From Geopseudomonas aromaticivorans (GTDB taxonomy: Bacteria; Pseudomonadota; Gammaproteobacteria; Pseudomonadales; Pseudomonadaceae), in contig NZ_JAHRGL010000040.1 in NCBI RefSeq assembly GCF_019097855.1, forward strand, positions 62,001 through 126,000: 64,000 nucleotides of DNA, given 5' to 3'. Below are positions 40,687 through 53,904 of the stretch, piece after piece (the first letter of the stretch is position 1; each line of letters starts with the position of its first letter). Made by a program: the position numbers and the translations under genes. The notes below the pieces were generated by a model. The model searched no databases. It saw only the letters and a list, made by a program, of their open reading frames with translations, and was not told the origin of the DNA.

Positions 40687-41474
40687 TGTTCGAGCGCATG
40701 CGGGAAGATATCCAGAGCGTGTTCCATCGCGATCCGGCAGCGCGCAATACCCTCGAGGTGCTGATCTGCTACCCGGGCCTGCACGCCGTATGGCTGCACC
40801 GCCTTGCCCACTGGCTGTGGGGTGCCGACTGGAAGCTGCTGGCGCGCGTGGTGTCGCATGCCAGTCGCTGGCTGACCGGCATCGAGATCCATCCGGGGGC
40901 GAGGATTGGCCGGCGCTTCTTCATCGACCATGGCATGGGGATCGTCATCGGCGAGACCGCCGAGATCGGCAACGACGTCACCCTCTATCACGGCGTGACC
41001 CTGGGCGGCACCAGCTGGAACAAGGGCAAGCGTCACCCGACCCTGGAGGATGGCGTGATCGTCGGCGCCGGGGCGAAGATCCTCGGTCCGTTCACCGTCG
41101 GTGCCGGGGCCAAGATCGGCTCCAATGCGGTGGTCACCCGGGCGGTGCCGGCCGGTGCCACGGCGGTGGGTATCCCGGGGCGGATCATCGCCAAGCCCGA
41201 CGATGAGCAGGAGGCGCGACGCAAGGCGATGGCTGAGAAGATCGGCTTCGACGCCTATGGCGTCAGCGAGGACATGCCCGACCCGGTGGCGCGCGCCATC
41301 GGCCAGCTGCTCGACCACCTGCAGGCGGTCGATGGCCGCCTCGAGGGCATGTGCAAGGCGCTGACCGCGCTGGGCAGCGACTACTGCGGCAAGGACCTGC
41401 CGGTGCTGCGCGACGAGGACTTCGCCGACGTCAAGCCGGAAGGCGGGGTCGAAGCGCCGCGTGCGGGCGAGTGA
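40686..41474 (+). CDS. cysE: Serine O-acetyltransferase
   Basis: First step of cysteine synthesis: makes O-acetylserine from serine and acetyl-CoA. The 262-residue product has an N-terminal helical domain ([22 protein letters not shown]) and a left-handed beta-helix of hexapeptide repeats with [32 protein letters not shown] and the Lys-rich loop. It overlaps the trmJ stop and lies before iscR, so sulfur supply is next to Fe-S assembly. The C-terminal tail after the beta-helix is longer than needed for catalysis. Confidence 0.94.
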   Translation: MFERMREDIQSVFHRDPAARNTLEVLICYPGLHAVWLHRLAHWLWGADWKLLARVVSHASRWLTGIEIHPGARIGRRFFIDHGMGIVIGETAEIGNDVTLYHGVTLGGTSWNKGKRHPTLEDGVIVGAGAKILGPFTVGAGAKIGSNAVVTRAVPAGATAVGIPGRIIAKPDDEQEARRKAMAEKIGFDAYGVSEDMPDPVARAIGQLLDHLQAVDGRLEGMCKALTALGSDYCGKDLPVLRDEDFADVKPEGGVEAPRAGE

Positions 41475-41528
41475 AGTGTGCCGGGCAGGGGGATCTGCTA
41501 AGATCGCCCGCCAGGCCAGGGTCAGGCT

Positions 41529-41585
41529 ATTCCGAGTGAAATGGTCGGACTTATAGTTGACCATCACGCTCGGAAATAGCATACT
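41529..41585 (+). promoter_or_regulatory. iscR promoter with two tandem type-1-like IscR sites
   Basis: A -35 box TTGACC at 41557-41562 and a possible -10 CATACT at 41580-41585 stand 17 bases apart, ending 33 bases before the iscR ATG. ATAGTTGACC...CTCGGAAAT (41553-41577) covers the -35 and resembles the type-1 IscR consensus. A second, similar arrangement, ATTCCGAG...GTCGGACTTAT (41529-41554), lies just upstream. This fits negative autoregulation by Fe-S-loaded IscR. Assigned by eye. Confidence 0.6.
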
Positions 41586-41618
41586 GCCGGCACTTCCCGA
41601 ATCACCTGGTGCAAGCCC

Positions 41619-42119
41619 ATGCGACTGACCACCAAAGGCCGTTACGCCGTGACCGCCATGCTCGATCTGGCGCTGCATGCGCAGAATGGGCCGGTGTCCC
41701 TCGCCGACATTTCCGAGCGGCAGGGAATCTCCCTGTCCTATCTCGAGCAGCTGTTCGCCAAGCTCCGTCGCGGCAGCCTGGTGACCAGCGTGCGCGGTCC
41801 GGGCGGGGGCTACCAGCTGTCGCGCGACATGGCCGGGATCGACGTGGCGCAGGTCATCGATGCGGTCAACGAATCGGTCGATGCCACCCGCTGTCAGGGG
41901 CTTGGCGGCTGCCATGAAGGCGACGTCTGCCTGACCCACCATCTGTGGTGCGGCCTCAGTGACCGGATTCACGAGTTCCTCAGCGGTATCAGTCTGGCCG
42001 ATCTGGTCCGGCGCCAGGACGTGCAGGACGTGGCGCTGCGCCAGGACCTGCGCCGCCACAACGGCCAGAGCGTATCGCCCAGCCCGCTCGAAAAGATTCA
42101 AGCGTCCGCCATCGATTGA
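41619..42119 (+). CDS. iscR: Fe-S cluster assembly transcription factor IscR
   Basis: Rrf2-family regulator holding a [2Fe-2S] cluster that senses Fe-S status. The 166-residue product has a winged-helix domain ([45 protein letters not shown]) and the cluster ligands Cys92, Cys98, Cys104 and His107. First gene of the isc operon, directly behind its own probable operator. The ribosome binding site is not strong. Confidence 0.97.
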   Translation: MRLTTKGRYAVTAMLDLALHAQNGPVSLADISERQGISLSYLEQLFAKLRRGSLVTSVRGPGGGYQLSRDMAGIDVAQVIDAVNESVDATRCQGLGGCHEGDVCLTHHLWCGLSDRIHEFLSGISLADLVRRQDVQDVALRQDLRRHNGQSVSPSPLEKIQASAID

Positions 42120-42152
42120 TGCAGCGTGGCGCAGTCTGACAGGAGAGACCTG

Positions 42153-43367
42153 ATGAAATTGCCGATCTACCTGGATTATTCCGCGACTACGCCGGCCGAC
42201 CCGCGCGTGGCGCAGAAGCTGTGCGAGTGCCTGACCATGGACGGCAACTTCGGCAATCCGGCTTCGCGCTCGCACCTGTTCGGCTGGAAGGCCGAGGAGG
42301 CGGTGGAGAACGCCCGCCGCCAGGTAGCCGAGCTGGTCAACGCCGACCCGCGCGAGATCGTCTGGACCTCCGGTGCCACCGAGTCCAACAACCTGGCGAT
42401 CAAGGGTGCGGCGCACTTCTATAGCGGCAAGGGCAAGCACCTGATCACCTCGAAGATCGAGCACAAGGCGGTGCTGGACACCACCCGCCAGCTCGAGCGC
42501 GAAGGCTTCGAGGTCACCTACCTCGAGCCCGGTGAAGACGGCATCATCACCCCGGCGATGGTCGAGGCGGCGCTGCGCGACGACACCATCCTGGTCTCGG
42601 TCATGCACGTGAACAACGAAGTCGGCACCATCAACGATATCGCCGCCATCGGCGAAGTGACCCGCGCCCGCGGCATCCTGTTCCATGTCGACGCGGCGCA
42701 GTCCACCGGCAAGGTGGTGATCGACCTCGAGGCGATGAAGGTCGACCTGATGTCCTTCTCCGCGCACAAGACCTATGGCCCCAAGGGCATCGGCGCCCTC
42801 TACGTGCAGCGCAAGCCGCGCGTGCGCATCGAGGCGCAGATGCATGGCGGCGGTCACGAGCGCGGCATGCGCTCCGGTACGCTGGCCACCCACCAGATCG
42901 TCGGCATGGGTGAGGCGTTCCGCATCGCCAAGGAAGAGATGGCGGCCGACAATGTGCGCATCAAGGCGCTGGCCGATCGCTTCCAGGCGGGCCTGGAAGG
43001 CATGGAAGAGGTGTACCTCAACGGCAGCGCCACCGCGCGCGTGCCGCACAACCTCAACCTCAGTTTCAACTACGTCGAGGGCGAGTCGCTGATCATGGCG
43101 CTCAAGGACCTCGCCGTCTCCTCCGGCTCGGCCTGCACCTCGGCCTCCCTGGAGCCGTCCTACGTGCTGCGCGCCCTGGGTCGCAACGATGAGCTGGCGC
43201 ACAGTTCGATCCGCTTCACCTTCGGTCGCTTCACCACCGAGGAGGAGGTCGACTACGCCGCCGCCAAGGTGCGCGAGGCCGTAACCAAACTGCGTGAACT
43301 GTCGCCGCTGTGGGACATGTTCAAAGAAGGCGTCGACCTGTCCAAGGTCGAGTGGCAGGCGCACTGA
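42153..43367 (+). CDS. iscS: Cysteine desulfurase IscS
   Basis: PLP enzyme that takes sulfur from cysteine and delivers persulfide to IscU and other acceptors. The 404-residue product shows the PLP lysine in [12 protein letters not shown] (about Lys205) and the catalytic Cys328 in [14 protein letters not shown]. Start at [14 protein letters not shown] with AGGAGAGA; nine extra upstream codons are not conserved. Lies 33 bases after iscR. Confidence 0.97.
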   Translation: MKLPIYLDYSATTPADPRVAQKLCECLTMDGNFGNPASRSHLFGWKAEEAVENARRQVAELVNADPREIVWTSGATESNNLAIKGAAHFYSGKGKHLITSKIEHKAVLDTTRQLEREGFEVTYLEPGEDGIITPAMVEAALRDDTILVSVMHVNNEVGTINDIAAIGEVTRARGILFHVDAAQSTGKVVIDLEAMKVDLMSFSAHKTYGPKGIGALYVQRKPRVRIEAQMHGGGHERGMRSGTLATHQIVGMGEAFRIAKEEMAADNVRIKALADRFQAGLEGMEEVYLNGSATARVPHNLNLSFNYVEGESLIMALKDLAVSSGSACTSASLEPSYVLRALGRNDELAHSSIRFTFGRFTTEEEVDYAAAKVREAVTKLRELSPLWDMFKEGVDLSKVEWQAH

Positions 43368-43397
43368 CGCCCTACCGATTCAGCGAGGAATACCGTC

Positions 43398-43784
43398 ATG
43401 GCATACAGTGACAAGGTCATCGACCACTACGAAAACCCGCGCAACGTCGGCAAGATGGATGCCGAGGATCCGGACGTCGGCACCGGCATGGTCGGCGCGC
43501 CGGCCTGCGGCGACGTGATGCGCCTGCAGATCAAGGTCAATGAGGCCGGCGTGATCGAAGACGCCAAGTTCAAGACCTACGGCTGCGGTTCGGCAATCGC
43601 CTCCAGCTCCCTCGCCACCGAGTGGATGAAGGGCAAGACCCTGGACGAGGCCGAGACCATCAAGAACACCCAGCTGGCCGAGGAACTGGCGCTGCCGCCG
43701 GTGAAGATCCACTGCTCGGTGCTCGCCGAGGACGCCATCAAGGCGGCCGTGCGCGACTACAAGCAGAAGAAAGGTTTGCTCTGA
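43398..43784 (+). CDS. iscU: Fe-S cluster scaffold IscU
   Basis: Scaffold on which [2Fe-2S] clusters are built. The 128 residues carry Cys37 (APACGD), Cys63 (YGCGSA) and Cys106 (IHCSVL), the conserved Asp39, and the HscA-binding motif LPPVK at 99-103. Third isc gene. Confidence 0.97.
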   Translation: MAYSDKVIDHYENPRNVGKMDAEDPDVGTGMVGAPACGDVMRLQIKVNEAGVIEDAKFKTYGCGSAIASSSLATEWMKGKTLDEAETIKNTQLAEELALPPVKIHCSVLAEDAIKAAVRDYKQKKGLL

Positions 43785-43802
43785 GTATCTGAGGAGTCGG
43801 CA

Positions 43803-44126
43803 ATGGCCATCAGCATGACCGAAGCTGCCGCGCAGCACGTACGGCGTTCGCTGGAAGGGCGGGGCAAGGGCGAGGGGATCCGACTGGGCGTACGCACCAC
43901 CGGCTGCTCCGGTCTGGCTTACGTGCTGGAGTTCGTCGACGAACTGGCGCCCGAGGATCTGGTGTTCGAGAGCTTCGGGGTCAAGGTGATCATCGATCCG
44001 AAGAGCCTGACCTATCTGGACGGCACCGAACTGGACTTCACCCGCGAGGGGCTGAACGAAGGCTTCAAGTTCAACAACCCCAACGTGCGTGGCGAGTGCG
44101 GCTGCGGCGAAAGCTTCAACGTCTGA
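43803..44126 (+). CDS. iscA: A-type Fe-S carrier IscA
   Basis: Carries Fe-S clusters or iron to target proteins. The 107 residues have the three conserved cysteines: Cys35 (TTGCSG) and Cys99/Cys101 (GECGCGESF). AGGAG precedes the ATG. Fourth isc gene. Confidence 0.96.
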   Translation: MAISMTEAAAQHVRRSLEGRGKGEGIRLGVRTTGCSGLAYVLEFVDELAPEDLVFESFGVKVIIDPKSLTYLDGTELDFTREGLNEGFKFNNPNVRGECGCGESFNV

Positions 44127-44134
44127 GGACTGCC

Positions 44135-44653
44135 GTGAGCACCTGCCATTTCGCCCTGTTCGACCTGCAGCCGGCCTTCGATCTCGATCTCGAGCAGCTC
44201 GCCGCGCGCTACCGCGAGCTGGCCCGCGAGACCCATCCGGACCGCTTCGCCGATGCGCCGGCGCGTGAACAGCGCCAGGCGCTGGAGCGTGCCGCGCAGC
44301 TCAACGACGCCTACCGGACGCTGAAGAGCCCGAGCCGGAGGGCGCTGTACCTGCTCGGCCTGCGTGGCGAAAGTCTGCCGCTGGAAGCCACGGTGCAGGA
44401 TCCCGAGTTCCTCTTGCAGCAGATGGAGCTGCGCGAGGAGCTGGAAGAATTGCAGGACAGCGCCGACCTGGCCGGCGTTGCGGCGTTCAAGCGGCGCCTG
44501 AAGGCGGCGCAGGGCGAACTGGAGCAGGGCTTTGCCGGCTGCTGGGACCGGTCTGCGGAACGCGAGCAGGCCGAGCGCCTGATGCGCCGCATGCAGTTCC
44601 TCGACAAGCTGGCCCTTGAGGTGCGCGAACTGGAAGAGCGCCTCGACGATTAA
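44135..44653 (+). CDS. hscB: Co-chaperone HscB
   Basis: J-type co-chaperone that brings IscU to HscA. The 172 residues begin with a J domain with HPD at 34-36 ([11 protein letters not shown]), followed by a C-terminal three-helix region that binds IscU ([16 protein letters not shown]). The start is GTG at 44135 because [12 protein letters not shown] is the conserved N-terminus; GAGG lies in the iscA stop region, eight bases between the two genes. Confidence 0.95.
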   Translation: MSTCHFALFDLQPAFDLDLEQLAARYRELARETHPDRFADAPAREQRQALERAAQLNDAYRTLKSPSRRALYLLGLRGESLPLEATVQDPEFLLQQMELREELEELQDSADLAGVAAFKRRLKAAQGELEQGFAGCWDRSAEREQAERLMRRMQFLDKLALEVRELEERLDD

Positions 44654-44704
44654 CCTGCGCTGCCTCCTCCTTCCCGCGAGGCGGCGCCCTGGACCGCGAA
44701 GATC

Positions 44705-46564
<1,860 letters not shown>

Positions 46565-46567
46565 GCC

Positions 46568-46906
46568 ATGCCGCAGATTGTCTTTCTGCCCAATGAGGAA
46601 CATTGCCCGGAGGGCGCGGTCGTCGAGGCCAAGGCCGGCGAAACCATCATCGAGGCTGCGCTGCGCAACGGCATCGAGATCGAGCATGCCTGCGAGATGT
46701 CCTGCGCCTGCACCACCTGCCACGTGATCGTGCGCGAGGGCTTCAACTCCCTCGAGGCGTCCGACGAACTGGAGGACGACATGCTCGACAAGGCCTGGGG
46801 TCTGGAGCCGGAGTCGCGGCTGTCCTGCCAGGCCCGGGTTGCCGACCAGGATCTGGTGGTGGAGATTCCGCGCTACACCATCAACCAGGTGTCGGAAAAA
46901 CACTGA
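46568..46906 (+). CDS. fdx: [2Fe-2S] ferredoxin of the isc system
   Basis: Adrenodoxin-type ferredoxin that supplies electrons for cluster assembly. The 112 residues have cluster ligands Cys42, Cys48, Cys51 and Cys87 (ACEMSCACTTC and RLSCQA), with an extra Cys46 as in other isc ferredoxins. Only three bases separate it from hscA. Confidence 0.96.
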   Translation: MPQIVFLPNEEHCPEGAVVEAKAGETIIEAALRNGIEIEHACEMSCACTTCHVIVREGFNSLEASDELEDDMLDKAWGLEPESRLSCQARVADQDLVVEIPRYTINQVSEKH

Positions 46907-46933
46907 TAGCCATCGGCCGAGGAGGCTGCACTC

Positions 46934-47134
46934 ATGAGTCTGCACTGGACCGACGTGTTGGAAATCGCCATTCAGCTGGCCGAGCGCCATCCGGAAGTGG
47001 ATCCGCGCTACGTCAACTTCGTCGATCTGCACAACTGGGTGGTGAGCCTGCCGGAGTTTGCCGACGATCAGCAGCGCGGCGGCGAGAAGGTGCTGGAAGC
47101 CATCCAGCTGGCCTGGATGGAAGAGGCTGACTGA
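46934..47134 (+). CDS. iscX: IscX (YfhJ) protein
   Basis: Small acidic protein of 66 residues that binds IscS and modulates cluster assembly. Matches the family along its length: LHWTDVLEIAIQLAERHPEVDPRYVNFVDLHNWV and EKVLEAIQLAWMEEAD. Last gene of the isc operon; a dispersed repeat lies just beyond the stop. Confidence 0.95.
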   Translation: MSLHWTDVLEIAIQLAERHPEVDPRYVNFVDLHNWVVSLPEFADDQQRGGEKVLEAIQLAWMEEAD

Positions 47135-47153
47135 GCGTCGAGCGCCCCCTCGG

Positions 47154-47238
47154 GTAGGGTGGAAGACTCGCGCAGCGATTTTCCACCAGGGCTCCTGCGC
47201 AGACGGTAGAAAAGACCTGCGGTCGTTTTCCACCCTAC
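47154..47238. repeat. Two-hairpin dispersed repeat (copy B, 85 bp)
   Basis: Terminal GTAGGGTGG is inverted as CCACCCTAC. The left hairpin is TGGAAGACTCG with CGATTTTCCA; the right is AGAAAAGACC-TGC-GGTCGTTTTC. It has exactly the same length as the copy at 56694. It lies between iscX and ndk, where its hairpins could help end or protect the isc transcript. Confidence 0.85.
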
Positions 47239-47295
47239 GGCTTTCAGGCGGCCTGACCGCCCGGCGCGCCGGTACGCATTTCACCCGAACCCGCG

Positions 47296-47301
47296 TATAA
47301 T
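47296..47301 (+). promoter_or_regulatory. Candidate -10 element of ndk
   Basis: A perfect TATAAT lies about 100 bases before the ndk ATG and just after the repeat. A clear -35 is not visible at the proper distance, so confidence is limited. Confidence 0.4.
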
Positions 47302-47400
47302 CCGCGGGTTTAATTTATCGGAATTCCTGCGCGCTGCCCTCGCTGGTCGAAGGCGGCGTGCAGGAGTTTCACTTCCCACACTGCCTCCCGGAGTTATTCC

Positions 47401-47832
47401 ATGGCCCTGCAACGCACCTTCTCCATCATCAAGCCCGACGCCGTTGCCAAGAACGTGATCGGCGAAATCACCACCCGTTTCGAGAAGGCCGGCCTGCGCG
47501 TCGTCGCTTCCAAGATGGTTCAGCTGTCCGAGCGCGAAGCGGCCGGCTTCTACGCCGAGCACAGCGAGCGCGGCTTCTTCAAGGATCTGGTTGCCTTCAT
47601 GACCTCCGGTCCGGTGATCGTTCAGGTCCTGGAAGGTGAAGACGCCATCGCCAAGAACCGCGAACTGATGGGCGCCACCAACCCGAAGGACGCTGCTGCC
47701 GGCACCATCCGCGCCGATTTCGCCGTCTCCATCGACGAGAACGCCGTACACGGTTCCGACTCGGAAGCTGCCGCTGCCCGTGAAATCGCCTACTTCTTCG
47801 CCGCCACCGAAGTGTGCGCGCGCATCCGCTGA
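47401..47832 (+). CDS. ndk: Nucleoside diphosphate kinase
   Basis: Balances nucleoside triphosphate pools by transferring the gamma phosphate through a phosphohistidine. The 143 residues show [48 protein letters not shown] and the active-site His117 in NAVHGSDS. It has a long leader of about 100 bases after a TATAAT. rlmN follows after 25 bases. Confidence 0.97.
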   Translation: MALQRTFSIIKPDAVAKNVIGEITTRFEKAGLRVVASKMVQLSEREAAGFYAEHSERGFFKDLVAFMTSGPVIVQVLEGEDAIAKNRELMGATNPKDAAAGTIRADFAVSIDENAVHGSDSEAAAAREIAYFFAATEVCARIR

Positions 47833-47857
47833 TTAACGGATGAGCGAGGGTGAATCC

Positions 47858-49012
47858 ATGACTGCAAACACCGGCAAGGTGAACCTGCTGGGGCTGACCC
47901 AGCTGCAACTGGAACAGTTCTTCGAGTCGATCGGCGAGAAGCGCTTCCGTGCCGGCCAGGTGATGAAATGGATTCACCACTTTGGCGTGGATGACTTCGA
48001 CGCCATGAGCAATATCGGCAAGGCCTTGCGCGAAAAGCTCAAGGCCTGCGCCGAGATTCGCGGTCCCGAGATCGTCAGCCAGGACATTTCCAGCGACGGC
48101 ACCCGCAAGTGGGTGGTGCGCGTGAATTCCGGCAGCTGCGTCGAGACCGTGTACATCCCGCAGGGCAGTCGCGGCACCCTGTGCGTGTCCTCGCAGGCCG
48201 GCTGTGCGCTGGACTGCAGCTTCTGCTCCACCGGCAAGCAGGGCTTCAACAGCGACCTGACCGCCGCCGAGATCATCGGCCAGGTGTGGATCGCCAACAA
48301 ATCCTTCGGCACCGTCCCGGCCAAGATCGACCGCGCCATCACCAACGTGGTGATGATGGGCATGGGCGAGCCGCTGCTGAATTTCGACAACGTGGTCGCC
48401 GCCATGAGCCTTATGATGGACGACCTCGGCTACGGCATCTCCAAGCGCAAGGTGACCCTGTCCACCTCCGGCGTGGCGCCGATGATCGACGAGCTGGCCA
48501 AGGTGATCGACGTGTCCCTGGCGCTGTCGCTGCATGCGCCCAACGACGAGCTGCGCAACCAGCTGGTGCCGATCAACAAGAAGTATCCGCTGGCCGTGGT
48601 GCTGGACGCCTGCAAGCGTTACATCTCCGGCCTCGGCGAGAAGCGTGTGCTCACCGTCGAGTACACCCTGCTCAAGGATGTCAACGATCAGCCTGAGCAC
48701 GCTGCGCAGATGATCGCACTCCTCAAGGATTTTCCTTGCAAGATCAATCTGATTCCGTTTAATCCGTTCCCCCACTCCGGTTACGAACGGCCAAGCAACA
48801 ATGCCATTCGCCGCTTCCAGGACCTGCTGCATCAGGCCGGGCACAATGTCACCACGCGCACCACGCGCGGCGAGGACATCGATGCCGCTTGCGGCCAGCT
48901 GGTCGGCCAGGTGATGGACCGCACGCGGCGCAGCGAGCGCTACATTGCCGTGCGCCAGCTGGCAAGCGAAGGCGAAGGCGAGCAGCCCCGTTCGGCCGTG
49001 CCTGGAAACTGA
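47858..49012 (+). CDS. rlmN: Dual-specificity RNA methyltransferase RlmN
   Basis: Radical SAM enzyme that methylates C2 of A2503 in 23S rRNA and A37 in tRNA. The 384 residues have the cluster motif C116-x3-C120-x2-C123 (CALDCSFC), [10 protein letters not shown], and the mechanistic cysteine in DAACGQL at about 345. The ATG at 47858 is preferred over 47840 because GAGGGTGA fits it and homologues begin there. It depends on Fe-S clusters made by the nearby isc products. Confidence 0.95.
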   Translation: MTANTGKVNLLGLTQLQLEQFFESIGEKRFRAGQVMKWIHHFGVDDFDAMSNIGKALREKLKACAEIRGPEIVSQDISSDGTRKWVVRVNSGSCVETVYIPQGSRGTLCVSSQAGCALDCSFCSTGKQGFNSDLTAAEIIGQVWIANKSFGTVPAKIDRAITNVVMMGMGEPLLNFDNVVAAMSLMMDDLGYGISKRKVTLSTSGVAPMIDELAKVIDVSLALSLHAPNDELRNQLVPINKKYPLAVVLDACKRYISGLGEKRVLTVEYTLLKDVNDQPEHAAQMIALLKDFPCKINLIPFNPFPHSGYERPSNNAIRRFQDLLHQAGHNVTTRTTRGEDIDAACGQLVGQVMDRTRRSERYIAVRQLASEGEGEQPRSAVPGN

Positions 49013-49027
49013 CGAGGGAGTCTGTAC

Positions 49028-49792
49028 ATGTTGTTGCGAACCACCATGGTCCTGCTATTGGGCGGTCTGCTCGGTGGCTGTGTGTCAACCGGGTACCAGG
49101 ATCCGATGAAGACCAGCGCGGGGCGCGATGAGGCCCGTGACGCCTACATCCAGCTGGGCATCGGCTATCTGCAGAAGGGCAGCACCGAGCAGGCCAAGGT
49201 GCCGCTGAAGAAGGCCCTGGAACTGGACGGCTCGAATGCCGAGGCCCATGCGGCGCTGGCCCTGGTGTTCCAGACCGAGAAGGAGCCGCAGCTGGCTGAC
49301 GAGCACTACCGCAAGGCGCTGTCGGCGCGCAGCGACGCGCGCATCCTCAACAACTACGGTGGTTTCCTGTTCGAGCAGCAGCGCTATCCGGAAGCCTACG
49401 CGCGCTTCCAGCAAGCCGCCGAAGACAACCTGTATCCCGAGCGTTCGCGGGTCTACGAGAACCTCGGCCTGACTGCCCTCAAGCTGCAGCAGCGCCCGCA
49501 GGCGCTGGAGCATTTCGACAAGTCGCTGCGCCTCAACCGCAACCAGCCGCGGGTGCTGCTGGAGATGGCCCAGATGTCTTGGGAGGACCGTCAGTATGTG
49601 CCGGCGCGTGGCTACTATGAGCGCTTCCTGAGCGCCGGCAGGGGCGGGCAGAGCGCCCGCAGCCTGCTGCTCGGCATCCGTCTGGCCAAGGTCTTTGAGG
49701 ACCGCGACAAGGCTTCCAACTACGGCATGCAGCTCAAGCGCCTGTATCCGGGCACGCCTGAATATCAGCAATACCTTGCGGAGCAAAAATGA
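49028..49792 (+). CDS. pilF: Type IV pilus biogenesis lipoprotein PilF/PilW
   Basis: Outer-membrane lipoprotein (pilotin) that helps PilQ secretin assemble. The 254 residues begin with a lipoprotein signal ending LLGGC (Cys18) and contain six tetratricopeptide-like repeats (for example EARDAYIQLGIGYLQKGSTEQA and SRVYENLGLTALKLQQRPQALEHF). GAGGGAG precedes the start. The stop overlaps the next ATG (ATGA). Confidence 0.94.
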   Translation: MLLRTTMVLLLGGLLGGCVSTGYQDPMKTSAGRDEARDAYIQLGIGYLQKGSTEQAKVPLKKALELDGSNAEAHAALALVFQTEKEPQLADEHYRKALSARSDARILNNYGGFLFEQQRYPEAYARFQQAAEDNLYPERSRVYENLGLTALKLQQRPQALEHFDKSLRLNRNQPRVLLEMAQMSWEDRQYVPARGYYERFLSAGRGGQSARSLLLGIRLAKVFEDRDKASNYGMQLKRLYPGTPEYQQYLAEQK

Positions 49793-50820
49793 CCATGTCG
49801 TCGCATACCGAAGCAGGCGCAGCGCCGCAGCGGGGCAACCCGGGTGAAGTCCTGCGTCTGGCTCGGGAGAACAAGGGGTGGCAGGTGGCCGAGGTGGCTA
49901 CCCAGCTCAACCTGACCGCACAGTTCCTGACGCAACTGGAAGCCGGCGAGTTCGACCGCCTGCCCGGGCATACCTTTGCCCGCGGTTACATCCGCGCCTA
50001 TGCCAAGCTGCTGGGCCTGGAGCAGGCTGCCCTGGTCGAGCAGTTCGACCGCTACACCGGCACCGATGCCACCGGCAGTACCGTGCACAGCCTCGGTCAC
50101 GTCCCCGAGCCGCTGCGCCTGTCGCGCACTGTGCTGCGGCTGGCCAGTGCGGTGCTGTTGCTGCTGTTGCTGCTACTCGGTTACTTCTGGTGGCAGGAGC
50201 GCCCCGAGCGCCTCGCCGACCTCGGTGCCCTGGGGTTGCAGCACATCGAAGTGGAAAGTGCCGATGGCACCACCGAGATCCATCCGCTGGACGAGCCTGA
50301 AGACCAGGCCGTCGCCAAGGCCCTCGAAGAGGGCGAGCCGGCGCCGGTCGAGCTGACTCCGGCAACGACCGGCGAAGCGCCGAACGCCACCCCGAGCAGT
50401 GCAGCGGCGCCCGCCGTCGGCGATGCCGAGACTGCTGCAGCGCAGGCCAACGCTCCGGCCGTGCTGCCGCCGGTGGCCCCGCTGGCAACCCCGGTCCCGG
50501 CGCCGGCTGTCGCTGCGCCGGTAGCCGCCGAGACCCCGTCCGCCGCACCGGCTGCGCCGGTCGCGGTCGCCGCCGGCGAAGGCCTGGTGCAGATCAACTT
50601 CAGCGCCGACTGCTGGGTCCAGGTCGCCGATGGCAACGGCCGGGTGCTGGTCAGCGTGGTCAAGCACGCTGGCGAGACCCTGCAGGTCGCCGGCAAGGCA
50701 CCGCTCGAGCTGCGCCTGGGCAATGCCCGGGTCGCCCAGGTGCGCTACAACGGCGAGCCGGTCGAGCACCGCAAGAACATGACCGCCAGCGGCACCGCCC
50801 GCGTCAATCTGGGCCAGTAA
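49789..50820 (+). CDS. rodZ: RodZ-like cytoskeletal helix-turn-helix protein
   Basis: Membrane protein linked to MreB and cell shape. The 343 residues have a Cro/XRE-type helix-turn-helix (about 18-85, [22 protein letters not shown]), one membrane helix (about 113-135) and a long Pro/Ala-rich periplasmic linker (about 165-255). The C-terminal beta domain (about 258-343) contains [23 protein letters not shown]. Starts inside the pilF stop, so coupled. Position next to pilF and ispG matches other Pseudomonas and Enterobacteria. Confidence 0.88.
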   Translation: MTMSSHTEAGAAPQRGNPGEVLRLARENKGWQVAEVATQLNLTAQFLTQLEAGEFDRLPGHTFARGYIRAYAKLLGLEQAALVEQFDRYTGTDATGSTVHSLGHVPEPLRLSRTVLRLASAVLLLLLLLLGYFWWQERPERLADLGALGLQHIEVESADGTTEIHPLDEPEDQAVAKALEEGEPAPVELTPATTGEAPNATPSSAAAPAVGDAETAAAQANAPAVLPPVAPLATPVPAPAVAAPVAAETPSAAPAAPVAVAAGEGLVQINFSADCWVQVADGNGRVLVSVVKHAGETLQVAGKAPLELRLGNARVAQVRYNGEPVEHRKNMTASGTARVNLGQ

Positions 50821-50821
50821 C

Positions 50822-51931
50822 ATGCATTGCGAATCTCCGATCAAGCGCCGCAAGTCGCGGCAGATCTACGTTGGCTCGGTGGCGGTGGGTGGCGATGCGC
50901 CGATTTCGGTGCAGAGCATGACCAACACCGACACCTGCGACGTCGCCGCCACCGTGGCGCAGATCCGTCGCCTGGAAGACGCCGGCGCCGACATCGTGCG
51001 CGTCTCGGTGCCGGATATGGACGCCGCAGAAGCCTTCGGTCGCATCAAGCAGCAGGTCCGTGTGCCGCTGGTCGCCGACATCCACTTCGACTACCGGATC
51101 GCCCTGCGCGTCGCCGAACTGGGCGTCGACTGCCTGCGCATCAACCCGGGCAACATCGGCCGCGAGGACCGCGTGCGCGCGGTGGTGGATGCCGCCCGCG
51201 ACAAGGGCATCCCGATCCGCATCGGCGTCAACGCCGGTTCGCTGGAAAAGGACCTGCAGAAGAAGTACGGCGAGCCGACTCCCGAGGCCCTGGTGGAGTC
51301 TGCCCTGCGTCATGTCGAGCATCTCGATCGGCTGGACTTCCAGAACTTCAAGGTCAGCGTCAAGGCCAGCGACGTGTTCATGGCCGTCGCCGCCTACCGC
51401 CTGCTGGCCGCGCAGATCGAGCAGCCGCTGCACCTGGGCATCACCGAGGCCGGCGGCCTGCGTTCGGGTACCGTCAAGTCGGCGGTGGGCCTCGGCATGC
51501 TGCTGGCTGAAGGCATCGGCGACACCATCCGCGTGTCGCTGGCCGCCGATCCGGTCGAGGAGATCAAGGTCGGCTTCGACATCCTCAAGTCGCTGCGCCT
51601 GCGCTCGCGGGGCATCAACTTCATTGCCTGCCCGAGCTGCTCGCGGCAGAACTTCGACGTGGTCAAGACTATGAACGAGCTGGAAACCCGGCTCGACGAC
51701 CTGCTGGTGCCGCTCGACGTGGCGGTGATCGGCTGCGTGGTCAACGGCCCGGGCGAAGCCAAGGAGGCCCACGTCGGCCTCACCGGCGGCACGCCGAATC
51801 TGATCTACATCGACGGCAAGCCGGCCCACAAGTTGGACAACGACCATCTGGTGGACGAGCTGGAAAAGCTGATCCGCCAGAAGGCGGCGGAGAAGGCTGC
51901 GGCCGACGCCAGCCTGATCGCCCGCAGTTAA
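50822..51931 (+). CDS. ispG: 4-hydroxy-3-methylbut-2-en-1-yl diphosphate synthase (flavodoxin)
   Basis: Fe-S enzyme of the MEP pathway that makes HMBPP for isoprenoids. The 369 residues are full length. The [4Fe-4S] ligands are Cys270 and Cys273 (ACPSCSRQ), Cys305 ([10 protein letters not shown]) and Glu312. The N-terminal TIM-barrel part holds [19 protein letters not shown] and [10 protein letters not shown]. It starts one base after the rodZ stop. Confidence 0.97.
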   Translation: MHCESPIKRRKSRQIYVGSVAVGGDAPISVQSMTNTDTCDVAATVAQIRRLEDAGADIVRVSVPDMDAAEAFGRIKQQVRVPLVADIHFDYRIALRVAELGVDCLRINPGNIGREDRVRAVVDAARDKGIPIRIGVNAGSLEKDLQKKYGEPTPEALVESALRHVEHLDRLDFQNFKVSVKASDVFMAVAAYRLLAAQIEQPLHLGITEAGGLRSGTVKSAVGLGMLLAEGIGDTIRVSLAADPVEEIKVGFDILKSLRLRSRGINFIACPSCSRQNFDVVKTMNELETRLDDLLVPLDVAVIGCVVNGPGEAKEAHVGLTGGTPNLIYIDGKPAHKLDNDHLVDELEKLIRQKAAEKAAADASLIARS

Positions 51932-51940
51932 GGAATTCGC

Positions 51941-53230
<1,290 letters not shown>

Positions 53231-53256
53231 ACCGGACCAATTAAGGGAGTGACCAG

Positions 53257-53904
53257 GTGACCTCGCGTACCGAAGAAGAAGAACTGGCGGTAATCAAGGA
53301 CTGGTGGCAGAGCAACGGCAAGCCCCTGCTCACCGGCAGCGTGCTGGCGCTGGTCGGCGTATTCGGCTGGCAGGCCTGGCAGCGGCACGAGACCAACCAG
53401 ACCTACGCCGCCTCGAGCGTGTACCAGCAGCTGGTGGACGTCGCTCTCAACACCGCCGGCCAGCCGGATGCCGGCAAGGTCAGCGAGCTGGCCGGCAAGC
53501 TGAACAAGGACTTCGCCGGCAGCCACTATGCCCAGTACGCCAGCCTGCTGCTGGCGCGGGTGGCGGTGGACAGCGGTCGCCTCGACGAGGCCGCCGCCGA
53601 ACTGCGCAAGGTCATGGACAAGCCGGTCGACGCGACCATGGGCGAAGTGGCCCGCCAGCGTCTGGCCCGCGTGCTGGCCGCGCAGGACAAGGCCGAGGAG
53701 GCCCTGGCCCTGCTGGCCGGCGACGCCGCTCCGGCGTTCGTCGCTGGTCGCGAGGAGTTGCGTGGCGATCTGCTGGTCAAGCTCGGCCGCAGCAGCGAGG
53801 CGCGCAGCGCCTACGAGAAGGCGCGTGCGGCCCTGCCGCAGGAAGCGGGTCTCGGTACGCTGCAGATCAAACTGGACGATTTGGCTGAGGGGGAGACCCG
53901 ATGA
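53257..53904 (+). CDS. yfgM: YfgM-family membrane-anchored TPR protein
   Basis: Ancillary SecYEG-interacting protein of 215 residues. EEEELAVIKDWWQSNGKPLL leads into one membrane helix (about 25-42, LTGSVLALVGVFGWQAWQ), followed by a periplasmic TPR-like helical region. The start is GTG at 53257 with AAGGGAGTGA. It stands between hisS and bamB, the usual place in gammaproteobacteria. Its stop overlaps the bamB ATG. Confidence 0.9.
   Translation: MTSRTEEEELAVIKDWWQSNGKPLLTGSVLALVGVFGWQAWQRHETNQTYAASSVYQQLVDVALNTAGQPDAGKVSELAGKLNKDFAGSHYAQYASLLLARVAVDSGRLDEAAAELRKVMDKPVDATMGEVARQRLARVLAAQDKAEEALALLAGDAAPAFVAGREELRGDLLVKLGRSSEARSAYEKARAALPQEAGLGTLQIKLDDLAEGETR

Noticed and set aside
40491-43364. 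Minus-strand open frame of more than 950 codons across trmJ, cysE, iscR and iscS
   Set aside because: It crosses four well-identified genes on the other strand and their intergenic promoter; composition is that of a shadow frame. Similar shadows at 44711-47284, 50804-53224 and 53811-56585 are rejected for the same reason.
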